Origin: Cordylochernes scorpioides | Lineage: Eukaryota; Arthropoda; Arachnida; Pseudoscorpiones; Chernetidae | Direction: 5' to 3' | Length of the DNA: 64,000 nt | NCBI GenBank assembly: GCA_030710605.1 | Contig: CP092863.1 | Span: 118,570,164-118,634,163, forward strand | In this document: positions 37,853 through 47,150 of the stretch, one piece after another | Position numbering within the stretch: position 1 is the stretch's first letter | How the letters are laid out: each line of letters opens with the position of its first letter | Program-made: the position numbers and the translations under genes | Notes under the pieces: generated by a model | The model's input: only the letters and a program-made list of their open reading frames with translations | The model's database searches: none | What the model was told of the DNA's origin: nothing

Positions 37853-37915
37853 GTCTACATCCCACAATTTTATATATGTATAAAAGAAATGAAATAAAGG
37901 AAATGTTTTAAAAGA
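37747..37915 (+). CDS. CIT: CIT last exon and 3' UTR
   Basis: The acceptor is gtccacag|tttgg (phase 2). Coding to 37852: a run of Glu ([20 protein letters not shown]), then [15 protein letters not shown] and TGA at 37850-37852. The 3' UTR is only about 60 bases, with AATAAA at 37893-37898. Confidence 0.93.
37893..37898 (+). terminator. CIT: Polyadenylation signal of CIT
   Basis: AATAAA lies 41 bases after the stop codon, followed by a T/G-rich stretch (ttgtttgtgtcattt). No other candidate lies closer. Confidence 0.75.
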
Positions 37916-37979
37916 ATTGTTTGTGTCATTTATTTTTAGTCTCTAACCTTTCTATTCTTTTTTTTTTTTTTATAAAGAA

Positions 37980-38440
37980 ATAAATTAAGAAAAAGGCATC
38001 TCCTTATCGTGCAACTGAAAGTTGCTGATGGCTGGCGCCATCTATCGGAATAAATATCAACTATTCTCATTGATTTTTAATTATTCCAGAATTGGCCAAA
38101 TACCCATTCTTGATTAATCAAGAAAAGCTAACCACGGACGCGTTTCGGGCTGTTGGCCCTCATCAGCATGGTGCAAGCTGTACCTCAACGACCAAAAAAA
38201 AAAATTGGTCATTAAGGCATCCTGAAAAATCATGAAACGGGTAGTTAAGGCCAGAATTGCGTGAGGACGCTACACAATGTGAAAAAATAGCACAAATGTA
38301 ACATTGTACTGGGATAAGGTGCATAAATTAAGAAAAAGGCATCTCCTTATCGTGCAACTGAAAGTTGCTGATGGCTGGCGCCATCTATCGGAATTCATGG
38401 TTTTTCAGGATGCCTTAATGCCTTAATTCTTACCTTGTGT
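37980..38440 (-). repeat. Retrozyme/Penelope-like repeat with hammerhead, partly duplicated
   Basis: A block of about 68 bases ('aaattaagaaaaaggcatct' ... 'gctggcgccatctatcgga') occurs at about 37980 and again at about 38328, a direct repeat with a period near 345 bp. Between them lies a minus-strand hammerhead (next entry). The part after the second block ('tggtttttcaggatgcctta') is inverted relative to 38215-38240. Direct repeats around a hammerhead resemble retrozymes or the pseudo-LTRs of Penelope-like elements. Confidence 0.7.
38131..38172 (-). ncRNA. Hammerhead ribozyme motif (type I, short stem III)
   Basis: Read on the minus strand: stem I 5' strand ACCAUG, then CUGAUGA, stem II GGGC-caaca-GCCC, GAA, stem III ACGCGU, cleavage base C, then stem I 3' strand CGUGGU. 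All catalytic core positions are present; stem I pairs 6 of 6 (one G-U), stem II 4 of 4. Stem III is the palindrome ACGCGU with no loop, so activity would need pairing of two molecules, as in known short-stem-III hammerheads. Predicted cut is between plus-strand positions 38137 and 38136. Confidence 0.82.
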
Positions 38441-38670
38441 TTATAATCTAAAAAATCCATATTATTAACTTTATTAACATCATGAAACGCGATATCCCAA
38501 ACTCAGGGATATTTGCGTCAATACATTTCACTGCATTACAGTAATTCGGCTATATACAATCCTGTTCAATTCATTATTTTACATAAATTAACTAAAGAAA
38601 ATTGTCCAAAGAGAAAAACAAACAACAAAGCAAAACACACAGAGCAAGCATCGCAGTTCTTTTTTTTTTT

Positions 38671-40155
38671 CTAAGATTCCTTCTCTTTTTTCCAATTCAA
38701 GAGAAAGTTGTATATGTATTTACAAAATTGATCAAAATTTTTATACTTTTCTTTTTTGTCTACAAATTCATCAAGCTGTCCAATACGACCAAATCTATTT
38801 TCCCTAAAATCCCGGAAAATTGGGCACTCCAGAAGTAGATGTCTCGCGTCTTGAATTTCACCTCCGCAGAAGCATCCTGGTTCCTTCACGGCGCCGATAG
38901 TTGCCAAAAATTTCCCAAAATTGCCATGATCTGTAATGAATTGGATATTATAAAAATTTGGACGGAAAAATCTTGGAATTCCTAATACGAAAAAGCTTCT
39001 GAAAATTTCATTAGTGTTCTCAAAAATTTCATTCATTTTTGCGTGTAAGAATGATTTGACTATACGTTCGTAAGTAATTAGATCTTCAATGGACATTTGA
39101 GCTAGATCAAATTTGATTATTCTGGATTCTATATAGTCTGTTAGGAGTGGAATTTTTGCCAAGCTATGCACACAGTTTGATGAAGTGGTTTTGTATGCTC
39201 TAACTGCCCATAAAATGATCTGGTACTGCATGGAGTTCAGTTTTTGTTTACAACGATTGTTTAAATATTTGAACCAAATTTCAGAACCGTATGTAAGTAC
39301 AGGCCTAATGATTGTTTTGAATAAAGTTAACCTCTTTTCAGTGTCTAAACCCCACATATTGCCACTTAGTGAACATAATAAATTTTTCATACGTCCTGCC
39401 TTACACAGAATATCATTAACATGCGGTGTAAAGTTAACTTTGTTTTTCCATTTGTGATTAGAAAATTTCATTCCCAGAATTTTTACTTGCTTGACCGGCA
39501 TTATTATATTGTTATTAACCTTAATAGGTATTTTTTGTCTGTTATGTAGGTATAGCATATTAGTCTTCTCTGTACTGATCGTTAATTTATTTCTATTACA
39601 CCATTGGATCACATAATTTAAGGTGTATTCACTTGCGGTTTTTAGTCCTTCAATAGTCTTATTCCAGCAAATTATTGTAACGTCGTCTGCATAACATATA
39701 ATATCTGCATTCATTGAATCAAAATTTATCAAAAAATCATTTAGCAAAATATTCCATAGAAGTGGAGATAAAGGTCCACCCTGTGGACATCCTTTAGTTA
39801 GTTTCTTATAAAAAGTTTCTGATTCGTGTGTAAATTTCACCTCCCTTTCATTATTCAAATAAGATTTTATGATCCGTATTAAATCTGAAGGAACATCATC
39901 ATTATCCATTCTTTTTATAATAGCAGGCCACCATGCATTGTCGAATGCACCCGCAATATCTATAGCTATCAAGGAAGTCAATTCTTTTTGTTTATGTTTC
40001 AATATAGTTTCTATAATTTTATCCATTCCAGTAATTGTTGATCTAGATTTCATAAAACCATGCTGCCTTGAGCTCATTAAATTATTCTCTAAATAATAGT
40101 TACTTAATTTATTTTTTATTATATTCTCAAATGTTTTAGATAGATTAGATGTCAA
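38671..40155 (-). pseudogene. LINE reverse transcriptase, main part
   Basis: The frame shows RQHGFMKSRSTITGMDKI, LIAIDIAGAFDNAWWPAIIK (first Asp), KLTKGCPQGGPLSPLLWNIL and ICYADDVTIICW (YADD from residue 155). Then come TEKTNMLYL, KILGMKFSNH and, near the end, CFCGGEIQDARHLLLECPIF (Cys/His motif). CPQGGPLSPLLW is typical of R1-type RTs. The start Met is arbitrary: the RT continues upstream in another frame. Confidence 0.9.
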
Positions 40156-40508
40156 TGATATAGGTCTATAACTTTTTTATTTATTTCATAATTCGTTTTG
40201 CCTGGTTTTGGAATTATTTTTAAGAATGATTTTTTCCATTCATCCGGATAATATCCCATTTCTATACATTTATTGAATAATTTATGCAGAATTGGGATTA
40301 TTTTTATTTTAGCCTGTCTAATCATATTGTTACTAATGTAATCAGGGCCCGGTGCTTTTTTAATATTTGTTTTTAAAATTGTTTCCTCTATTTCCTTAGA
40401 TTCGATATAAACACTACTTTTATTTTTATATTTAGGCGTATAATTTCTAATCAAAATATGATCATCTTTATCCAAACCTCCAATATCATCCTGAAATAGA
40501 TCGTTCAT
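40152..40508 (-). pseudogene. LINE RT, N-terminal part, frameshifted from the rest
   Basis: KKAPGPDYISNNMIRQAK and FLKIIPKPGKTNYEINK are RT motifs 0-1. The frame shifts at an A/T run near 40170; the expected 'RPISLTS' continues in the next frame (40155 region). Confidence 0.85.
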
Positions 40509-40567
40509 TAAACTTTTTATTTTGTCGGTCTTTAAATGATCTGGTAAATTATCTATTAGTGGTAATC

Positions 40568-41395
40568 CTAAATTTCTATTTTCGATCTCAATGACTTGAA
40601 TATCCTGTAAGCATTACCAAATGAGTTATTTGAATGACTTTCTTCTATAAAAATTCTCCAACTCGCTCTTTTTGCCTTTTTACTTTTATTTAAATATTTA
40701 TTTCTCATTGATTTATAGGTCTTTTCAAGGACCTTTCCATGTCGGTAATACAAATTTCTAATATAGTGGAAATCGTTTTTCATTTTCTCCAGCTTCCCAT
40801 CCCAGCAGTATGTATTTGTTTTATGATTTCCGCTTCTTGTCTTGACATTTAGTGACAGATAAGCTGCCTCTTTAATTATTTGTGTGAGCGTCTTTACAAT
40901 GTTGTCAATATCTTTGATGTTTGACGCGTGGTTTATCATGGTGATAATATTATCTACGTCTTGTATTGCTATTTTTTCGGTAAATGTTTTCCAATCAGCA
41001 TCTTTTTCTATAAATTTCCATGTTGAGTTTTGAACTGTCCTTTGCCTGTTAAAATTGTGATAAATGTCAAAGGTTATTGCTACATGATCTGAAATGTGCG
41101 TCAATATAGTCGTCTTCCAGTTTTGTACCAAACTTATTGATTTTTTGTTTGAAATCGTAAGATCTATAAAGCTAGAATTTCGGCAGGTGGGTATCTTAAG
41201 ATTATGAATAAATAGGTTATGTTCATCTATGATGGAGTGGAATTTGAAACCATTGGAGTTTGTTGTCGGATCAAACCAGACTGGGTGTCTAGAATTAAAG
41301 TCACCACATAGTATAATAGGTTGTTGATTGTAGGTCTCCAGAAGCTCTTGGATAAATTTTCGATGAGTGTCATTAAATCTATGTCTCTAGTCTTG
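40568..41395 (-). pseudogene. LINE endonuclease C-terminus and linker
   Basis: The minus strand from about 41395 carries the GDFNSRHPVWFD block and SSFIDLTI, then THISDHVAITF (SDH motif), and a linker into RT. Stops or frameshifts near 41130 and 40560 interrupt it. The N-terminal part of the endonuclease is missing. Confidence 0.8.
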
Positions 41396-41549
41396 AAGAT
41401 GGTAACAGCGCTGTTACAGAAACGTCACACACACACTAATTATTTACTTGGATTTGTGGTCTTATTAACTTGAGAGTGCAGCTAATTAGTAATAATTATA
41501 AACATAAGGTAATAACACCAAATAAATAAATAGTGTGTGACGTTTCGGT
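41380..41549 (-). repeat. Hammerhead-like repeat, left half of the LTR-element target
   Basis: A plus-sense copy at 41393-41430 (cttgaagatggtaacagcgc) is followed by a minus-sense copy running to 'gtgtgtgacgtttcggt' at 41549, where the LTR element interrupts it. Confidence 0.75.
41546..41549 (+). other. Target-site duplication CGGT, left
   Basis: CGGT precedes the left LTR and recurs at 44625-44628. The pre-insertion sequence would read gtttcggtaacagcgctg, the usual repeat. Confidence 0.85.
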
Positions 41550-41993
41550 TGACAAATGTTACTAATTACGGGTTAACACACAAATACAATATACTAGGGC
41601 CTACAGTAAGAGTAACTTAAACACAGAAAAATCGTGGACTCAAAAGTACAACACAAAAAAAGTAAATAATAAACCACAATTTGTTAAATAAAATAAAAAA
41701 CAGTACTTAGCTTTATTGCTGCTTAGGTAGGGATCGGACCGGGGTTACACAGGTATGCGCCGAGATTGCCAGACAGGGATATAGCACGCAGAGAACACTT
41801 TAAGTGTCCCCACAAGATCATCCACCACACTGGCGTCGACTCATACCATAGCCCCCTTTATATACAAACATGACCACATTCGTCCAATTAGAATGCTGGA
41901 GAGATCGGTTTACTTATCTGATAAAACAACGTTCTTCGCACTAAAGAAATAGGATAAGAAAGGCGTGCGAATATTTGTCAATATAATTTGACA
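41550..41993 (-). repeat. 3' LTR of the gag-protease element
   Basis: 'tgacaaatgttactaattac' to 'aatataatttgaca'. It matches the other LTR except a C-run length change and aaggcg/taagcg. 'cctttatatacaaac' is a likely reverse TATA region. Confidence 0.92.
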
Positions 41994-42012
41994 AAAGGTC
42001 TCTTTCCAAAAA
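41994..42012 (-). promoter_or_regulatory. Purine-rich tract next to 3' LTR
   Basis: On the minus strand 'ggaaagagaccttt' lies directly before the 3' LTR, the place of the plus-strand primer in LTR elements. Confidence 0.6.
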
Positions 42013-42428
42013 AAAAAAAACTAACCAATCTACCAAACATTCTTATTGTCCCGTAAGGAAAACCTCCCGCTATTCGGGAGGGAAAAGCTCACGGGAGCCA
42101 TGTTATAAAGAAACAAAAAAAAAACTAAAGAGAGGAGTAGAAGACATCCGGGTCGTTCCATAAAGGTGCCTTCCATCTTGTTCCTCCCAACAGAAACTTC
42201 AAAACAAAATCTGCGCAAACTACGTGAGTTACCATGAGTGATTACCAAACACACATATATAATATGCTTTAGTATACAGAGTTTAATGGGGGACCAAATA
42301 AGCTCTCATCTGGGACCGGCTGGGTATGTTAGGTAGAAACTTAGGGTACTGACAGACGCTCACTTGATGAGAAACCGAACGATCCAATTCCATTCAGTTC
42401 TCTCAAGTCCAAGAGCTAAAAGCTCTTC

Positions 42429-44105
42429 TTAGCGTCTGTTTCTAAACGCTTTCATCCTATCGACATGTACAACTTTCATATCGTGCATGGTGACCCCTCT
42501 TACTCTAAAGTTAACATCGGAGACCCTAGCTTCCACACGGAAAGGCCCATAGACGTTGGAGTAACCTTCAGTCTTAGGAACAGCTAGCATTACCAGATCT
42601 CCTCTGTCGAAACTTTTGGTAGAAGGTGGCCTAGGATTCATAAGCTTTTTAGCAGAATTACCTGACATAAACTGTCTGACAGTCTCCTTTGCTTTCCGCA
42701 TCACCCTTAACCTCTCAGCCCAAGTAGGCTTTCTAAAACTATTAACAGACCCAGCGCTACACTCACAGCTTCTGTTAAACTCAGTAGGTGGCAACTTTAC
42801 AGCCTCGTTTTCAATGCGCTTCACTGATTTCTCCTCGAAGGAGCTTGAAACCATCGGTCTATGCACACTGGCAACGTAGCTAAGGTCTACATAATCTCGG
42901 TCTTCTGGTTTCAAGGAAATCATGTTGCAACGCTCCCGTATGGCAGGTAACGGGATATTGAATCTCCTTATATCATTGATTCCCAGAATCCCGTCGTAGG
43001 CCTTATCTCCGAGTGACATTAGCCAAAACCTTATCTCTCCCAGCTCAATGCCGTTTTCGTTACCAACTCTACAGGTTTTAACACGTGTAAGTGTCTGCTC
43101 TTGGCCTGTCACTGACACTATACGTAAAGTTTTAAGTACATCGTCCCAATTCTCCTTCAAGACCTTGCACTTTTCAGAATCAATAATACTGACTTGGCTT
43201 CCTGTATCGTATAACAGGTGCCACATATTGCCGTTAATATTCACCTTAACTATTGGCAGATTTCTAAACTGATTTCCTCCATATGAACGTATGTTCACTA
43301 TCTCAGCATTGTCAAGAGTATTGCGGTTGAAAAACATAGAAGACTGTCTTGAGCAATCACTAGCTATATGTCCTAAGCTACACTCAGGTGGACTCAGCCT
43401 GATTTCGCCCAACAATTTAGTCAGTTTTTCTACCTCACCCCTAAGATCTGCAATACACTGCTCATTTTCGTGCTTCATCCTGTTTACACTGGCACTAAGC
43501 ATCTTCATCTCACTCTTAATGCTATTTATTTCTTCAACCCCTTCTACTGAACATACCCCTTTCATAAAGCTGCAACGGTGTTCTACACTATCCTCCGTGG
43601 CCATGACACTGACTGCTTTGTCTATTGATTTAGCCTCACTGCGAACAATAGCCTCTCTATACTTATCGAGCACATTTTCGAGGAAAATTTCGAACACTAG
43701 GCTATCGTCAAAACTGTACTCTACTTTATCTCTAATGGCCAGGAATCTTTCTTTAAAAACCATAGGACTTTCCCCAACTCTCTGCTTAAGACCTTCTATT
43801 AATCTAAGGCATTCCCTAATACCACGCGCTTTCTTAGGGTACAATATGTTCAGTTTACTAGCAATACTTTTGAAACTGCTATCGTTACGGATACCCATCT
43901 CCTCTAAGCTCAATCTAACTTCAGGGGATAAAGCCTCGAACATGAGCAATGCTTTGACCTCAGGATCCCATTTGCCTACTTGAGCTTTAAGCTCGACTTC
44001 CCGAATGAAAGATTCGAGATTAACCCCATTAAACACTGACAAGTTGAGCAAAGAATTCGCGAACATGATGGAGTACAAAAAATTAGTAAAAAACCACTCA
44101 ATCAA
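42429..44105 (-). CDS. Gag-protease-integrase-tail fusion protein of LTR element
   Basis: It is 558 aa and uninterrupted. Residues about 20-200 are a Ty3-type capsid region (FIREVELKAQVGKWDPEVKA, FEALSPEVRLSLEEMG). Around 205-240 is a coiled stretch, then a half zinc knuckle CSLGHIASDC lacking the leading CxxC. The retropepsin has LLYDTGSQVSIID with Asp near residue 300 and DGILGINDI as its second hallmark. After about residue 400 the frame runs straight into an integrase C-terminus: FDRGDLVMLAV, YGPFRVEARVSDVNFRV (GPY/F module, Tyr near 519) and KVVHVDRMK. RT, RNase H and the integrase catalytic core are absent, yet the frame is intact. The Met at 44105 is the first in frame; a shorter start at FANSLL... 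cannot be excluded. Confidence 0.88.
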   Translation of the reverse strand: MIEWFFTNFLYSIMFANSLLNLSVFNGVNLESFIREVELKAQVGKWDPEVKALLMFEALSPEVRLSLEEMGIRNDSSFKSIASKLNILYPKKARGIRECLRLIEGLKQRVGESPMVFKERFLAIRDKVEYSFDDSLVFEIFLENVLDKYREAIVRSEAKSIDKAVSVMATEDSVEHRCSFMKGVCSVEGVEEINSIKSEMKMLSASVNRMKHENEQCIADLRGEVEKLTKLLGEIRLSPPECSLGHIASDCSRQSSMFFNRNTLDNAEIVNIRSYGGNQFRNLPIVKVNINGNMWHLLYDTGSQVSIIDSEKCKVLKENWDDVLKTLRIVSVTGQEQTLTRVKTCRVGNENGIELGEIRFWLMSLGDKAYDGILGINDIRRFNIPLPAIRERCNMISLKPEDRDYVDLSYVASVHRPMVSSSFEEKSVKRIENEAVKLPPTEFNRSCECSAGSVNSFRKPTWAERLRVMRKAKETVRQFMSGNSAKKLMNPRPPSTKSFDRGDLVMLAVPKTEGYSNVYGPFRVEARVSDVNFRVRGVTMHDMKVVHVDRMKAFRNRR

Positions 44106-44160
44106 ATAAAAAAAAACCGCACGTAAAATTACAGGAATTTACACGTGCAAACACCAGTAA

Positions 44161-44179
44161 TCCTGGCAGGGCTCGCCAA
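44161..44179 (-). promoter_or_regulatory. Primer-binding-like site
   Basis: One base inside the 5' LTR the minus strand reads TGGCGAGCCCTGCCAGGA, complementary to a tRNA-like 3' end TCCTGGCAGGGCTCGCCA. The tRNA species is not identified. Confidence 0.7.
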
Positions 44180-44624
44180 TGACAAATGTTACTAATTACG
44201 GGTTAACACACAAATACAATATACTAGGGCCTACAGTAAGAGTAACTTAAACACAGAAAAATCGTGGACTCAAAAGTACAACACAAAAAAAGTAAATAAT
44301 AAACCACAATTTGTTAAATAAAATAAAAAACAGTACTTAGCTTTATTGCTGCTTAGGTAGGGATCGGACCGGGGTTACACAGGTATGCGCCGAGATTGCC
44401 AGACAGGGATATAGCACGCAGAGAACACTTTAAGTGTCCCCACAAGATCATCCACCACACTGGCGTCGACTCATACCATAGCCCCCCTTTATATACAAAC
44501 ATGACCACATTCGTCCAATTAGAATGCTGGAGAGATCGGTTTACTTATCTGATAAAACAACGTTCTTCGCACTAAAGAAATAGGATAAGATAAGCGTGCG
44601 AATATTTGTCAATATAATTTGACA
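44180..44624 (-). repeat. 5' LTR of the gag-protease element
   Basis: 445 bp, near-identical to 41550-41993, followed by CGGT (44625-44628). Confidence 0.92.
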
Positions 44625-44684
44625 CGGTAACAGCGCTGTTTCCATCTTCAGACAAAAGTACTGAATGATATTACTTTTGTAGTA
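44625..44684 (-). repeat. Right half of the interrupted hammerhead-like repeat
   Basis: 'cggtaacagcgctgtttcca' 'tcttcagacaaaagtactga' continues the copy cut at 41549. Confidence 0.75.
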
Positions 44685-44784
44685 NNNNNNNNNNNNNNNN
44701 NNNNNNNNNNNNNNNNNNNNNNNNNNNNNNNNNNNNNNNNNNNNNNNNNNNNNNNNNNNNNNNNNNNNNNNNNNNNNNNNNNNN
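44685..44784. other. Assembly gap of 100 N
   Basis: A run of exactly 100 N, the usual size for a gap of unknown length. Sequence on both sides is repeat (hammerhead-like, SINE). Confidence 0.99.
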
Positions 44785-44942
44785 TTGCACTCACTGGTGG
44801 GGTTGGAATTTTACACGAATGGGGAGCCATTTTAGCATTTTTTTTTTTAATTAGAAAAAGGGCCCAATGAGCAGGATTTGATCTCAGGTCATAGTGATTG
44901 AAAATCAACAGTTCAGACCACTCATCCACTGACCCCCATAAT
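44785..44942 (-). mobile_element. SINE (reverse), head and part of the body
   Basis: 'ttgcactcactggtggggtt' to 'accactcatccactgaccccc'; the B box is altered (aggatttgatctcag). The body is cut by the assembly gap. Confidence 0.75.
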
Positions 44943-45044
44943 AACAACATAAAAGTGGACACTTCTCAGTTTACCAAAGCTGGTGTCTTGGCTCTGTCAC
45001 CGACCTGAGTCTGGTAGTTTGTGGAAACGGACAATAGATGTTAT

Positions 45045-45295
45045 CTAGATTTGGTGTCTATTTTGACAGGAGAGACAATCTTTATTATTACAGTAGAACA
45101 ACCTCCCTGTAAAGGACAACACCTAATTACAGAGCCAAAGTGTCCTTTAGGGAGAAGTATCCTCTTACTGGAGAGTTGCTAAATAATAAAAATGGTAATT
45201 TTGTAAATGAAAACTGTCCTTTATAGAAGGTGTCCTCTGGCAGGAGTGTCCTCTCATGGAGGTTGTTCTACTGTTTAAATCATTATCCTCCCAGT
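45045..45295. repeat. Foldback element split by a family A element
   Basis: 'tctattttgacaggagagac' and 'aatcattatcctcccagtca' belong to the 2242-2336 type. Between them 45093-45275 is a family A copy (cagtagaacaacctccctgt ... ggaggttgttctactg). Confidence 0.75.
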
Positions 45296-45399
45296 CAAAT
45301 TCGCATATAAATTTAATTTGCATATATACGAAAAAAGGAAACCAAATGTCTCCAAATAAATAAGACACAATTTGGATTATAGATTATAAAATTGATTTG

Positions 45400-45630
45400 T
45401 TCCATATGTAAATACCTGTTTTCTTTCCTCTTTTTGCTCTCCACTTCTCCCATCCATATTTCCAATTTTTTTAATTCTTTCTTATAATCTGTATATATTT
45501 ACCATATGTATATAATCTTTCTCCATTTTTTATTTCCCACATTCATAGGTTTCTCCGTCTTGTAATCCCAAGGAGAATCCTCTGTAAGACCTGTGTGTCT
45601 TAATAAAGGCTTTTGTGTGTGTGTGTGGAT
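45400..45630 (+). mobile_element. LINE 3' end, TG-tail family
   Basis: It contains 'ttccatatgtaaatacctgt', 'cataggtttctccgtcttgt', 'aaggagaatcctctgtaaga' and 'aataaaggcttttgtgtgtg'. The hammerhead-like flank 'acaatttggattatagatta' on its left and 'ggattatagattataaaaca' on its right suggest a target duplication 'ggattatagattataaaa'. Confidence 0.75.
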
Positions 45631-45631
45631 T

Positions 45632-45835
45632 ATAGATTATAAAACAAGGTAATAAAACCAAATCCAAATAAATAAATAAATGGTGTGTGACAAAAGTATT
45701 GAATGAGAAATTTGACCACTATTCCACTTCTCATTCAGTACGTTTTGTCTGAAGATGGTAACAATGCTGTTACCGAAACGTCACACACTATTTATTTATT
45801 TGGATTTGGTCTTATTACCTTGTTTTATGTCTCCA
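45632..45835. repeat. Head-to-head hammerhead-like repeats (reference copy)
   Basis: The left arm is reverse and lacks its core. The right arm (plus) is intact. The consensus, read in ribozyme sense, is 'cagtacttttgt' + CUGAAGA + U + GGUAAC-loop-GUUACC + GAAACGUC + 'acacactatttatttatttg' 'gatttggtcttattacctt' 'gtgtttataatctataatcc' 'aaattgtgccttatc'. At least fifteen loci in the window share it, mostly as inverted pairs. Confidence 0.85.
45749..45782 (+). ncRNA. Hammerhead-ribozyme-like motif (abundant family)
   Basis: CUGAAGA (fits CUGANGA) is at 45749-45755, one extra U, stem II GGUAAC/GUUACC (6 of 6 pairs), GAAA, then CGUC. Stem III would be the palindrome ACGU; stem I begins U-A, G-C, U-A. 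Other copies have CUGAUGA (59.8, 14.9 and 1.6 kb). Activity is not shown; the extra U and weak stem I are reasons for caution. Confidence 0.62.
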
Positions 45836-46055
45836 AATGAAGGAAACAAGGAAAACAAAATTAGAAGACAATAAAAGTTTTATTTTATTGCCGCTTGCTC
45901 TCTAAACATCATTTCCTGGAATGTACTTGTGGTACTTGATGTCTTGCTGATGAACTGTAGATATTTCAAACTCTTGTAGATTTTAATAAATTATTTTTTA
46001 AAAACTTATCTCGCAGAGAATATTATTTTTATCATTCAACAAATGTTATCATTTG
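45836..46055. other. AT-rich sequence, nothing recognised
   Basis: There is no gene or shared repeat. Confidence 0.4.
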
Positions 46056-46057
46056 AT

Positions 46058-46290
46058 AAGGCACAATTTGGATTATAGATTATAAACACAAGGTAATATG
46101 ACCAAATCAAAATAAATAAATAGTGTGTGACGTTTCGGTAACAGCGTTGTTACCATCTTCAGACAAAAGTACTGAATTAAGTATCATTCAGTACTTTTGT
46201 CTGAAAATGGTAACAATGCTGTTACCGAAATGTCACACACTATTTATTTATTTGGATTTGGTTTTATTACCTTGTGTTTATAATGTTTTC
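46058..46290. repeat. Nearly complete head-to-head hammerhead-like pair
   Basis: The left arm is minus-sense ('gataaggcacaatttggatt' to 'accatcttcagac') and the right arm plus-sense (46201 onward; core mutated to CUGAAAA). The palindrome is about 230 bp with a spacer of about 25 bases. Confidence 0.8.
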
Positions 46291-46299
46291 ATTTATTAT

Positions 46300-46645
46300 A
46301 TATAGATGGTGCGTTTTATAACTTTGTATTAATTTATGTCTAACTGGCCTTGTACTTATTGTTTGCGGAAGAGCATTACTCGATGCAAATATTTATATGT
46401 AATTCTACTGTCCTATAAGCTTATGTCCATAGTTTACTTAAATACCATTTCTAAGATTCCCCCCCTCAGTGTAACATATAAAAGCAGAATGATCCAATAC
46501 AGTATTAGAGCTCTAAGAAACGGTCTGGTAGATTAAATTGACGAAACCGCTGAGAGGGTTCACCACTGATGATCCAAGCCCTCCCAATATTTTTTCATCG
46601 CAGTTAGGACAGTAGAAGTTTGATTTATTTGTGAAAAGAAACATT
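46300..46645 (-). mobile_element. Inverted-repeat element, same family as 8995-9384
   Basis: It contains 'taagcttatgtccatagttt', 'aaaccgctgagagggttcac' and 'catcgcagttaggacagtag'. One end is truncated. Confidence 0.65.
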
Positions 46646-46879
46646 TTGTGAAGTTTCAGTGTTTTTACAGAAACATCATACACAATTTGTTGATTTGAAT
46701 TTGGTCTTGGTACCTTTCTATTCACAACACAATGTGTTATTATCTATAATATTTTTTTTTTTTACTCTGTGAAAATCAATCATTTTGTGTGTGTGTGTGT
46801 GTGCAATTAATTTATATTTTTACAAACAATCTAAAACCGATTGTAGAACATTTAAAAAGTTTTTTTTTTTTAAATAATA

Positions 46880-47005
46880 ATATCCCTAGTACACTTGGTA
46901 TAGGCCATGATAATCATGGTGGGTAGAAGTTGGTGACTTCTTTTACTATAAGTACACCACATGTCTACACATGGTACAAGCCATGATAATCATGGTGGGT
47001 AGACG
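46880..47005 (-). mobile_element. SINE fragments (reverse)
   Basis: 'ctagtacacttggtataggc' and 'ggtacaagccatgataatca' are two partial copies of the 3' end. Confidence 0.6.
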
Positions 47006-47039
47006 CTGTAATGGACCTCTTCCATAACATCAAAAATTA

Positions 47040-47150
47040 ATGCCAGCAAGATTGGAAATCTAATGCTGCACATGGCTGGTACAGAGAAGGAGGGACAAGC
47101 ATCAATTCTGTCCTTCCCAGCAAACAGCAGACCCAAGTCTGGTAATATAC
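47040..47150 (+). repeat. LINE GAA-family fragment, left part
   Basis: 'tgctgcacatggctggtaca' and 'gggacaagcatcaattctgt' match (in reverse) the intron at 7680-7730. The continuation with the zinc motif lies at 47870-48060, so something of about 0.7 kb separates the halves. Confidence 0.5.

Larger units (their letters stand above)
38460..41395 (-). mobile_element. R1/LOA-like LINE, 5'-truncated (reverse)
   Basis: It encodes endonuclease C-terminus, RT and a C-terminal Cys/His region on the minus strand. The 3' end is near 38460 (…aataaagttaataa on the minus strand) and the 5' truncation is near 41395, where a hammerhead-like repeat resumes. Two breaks split ORF2. It is A+T rich, unlike the I-like LINE at 22 kb. 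Confidence 0.85.
41550..44624 (-). mobile_element. Gag-protease LTR retrotransposon lacking RT (Ty3-like)
   Basis: The whole element is about 3.1 kb in minus orientation. It has LTRs of 444 and 445 bp, TG...CA ends, a primer-binding-like site next to the 5' LTR, a purine-rich tract next to the 3' LTR and a 4-bp target duplication. The only coding region is one open frame of 558 codons. Internal length is 2,186 bp, too short for RT, RNase H and the integrase core. It must depend on enzymes from a complete relative. Confidence 0.92.

Noticed and set aside
44648..44962. 104-codon minus-strand ORF
   Set aside because: It runs through the 100-N gap, so its continuity is not real.
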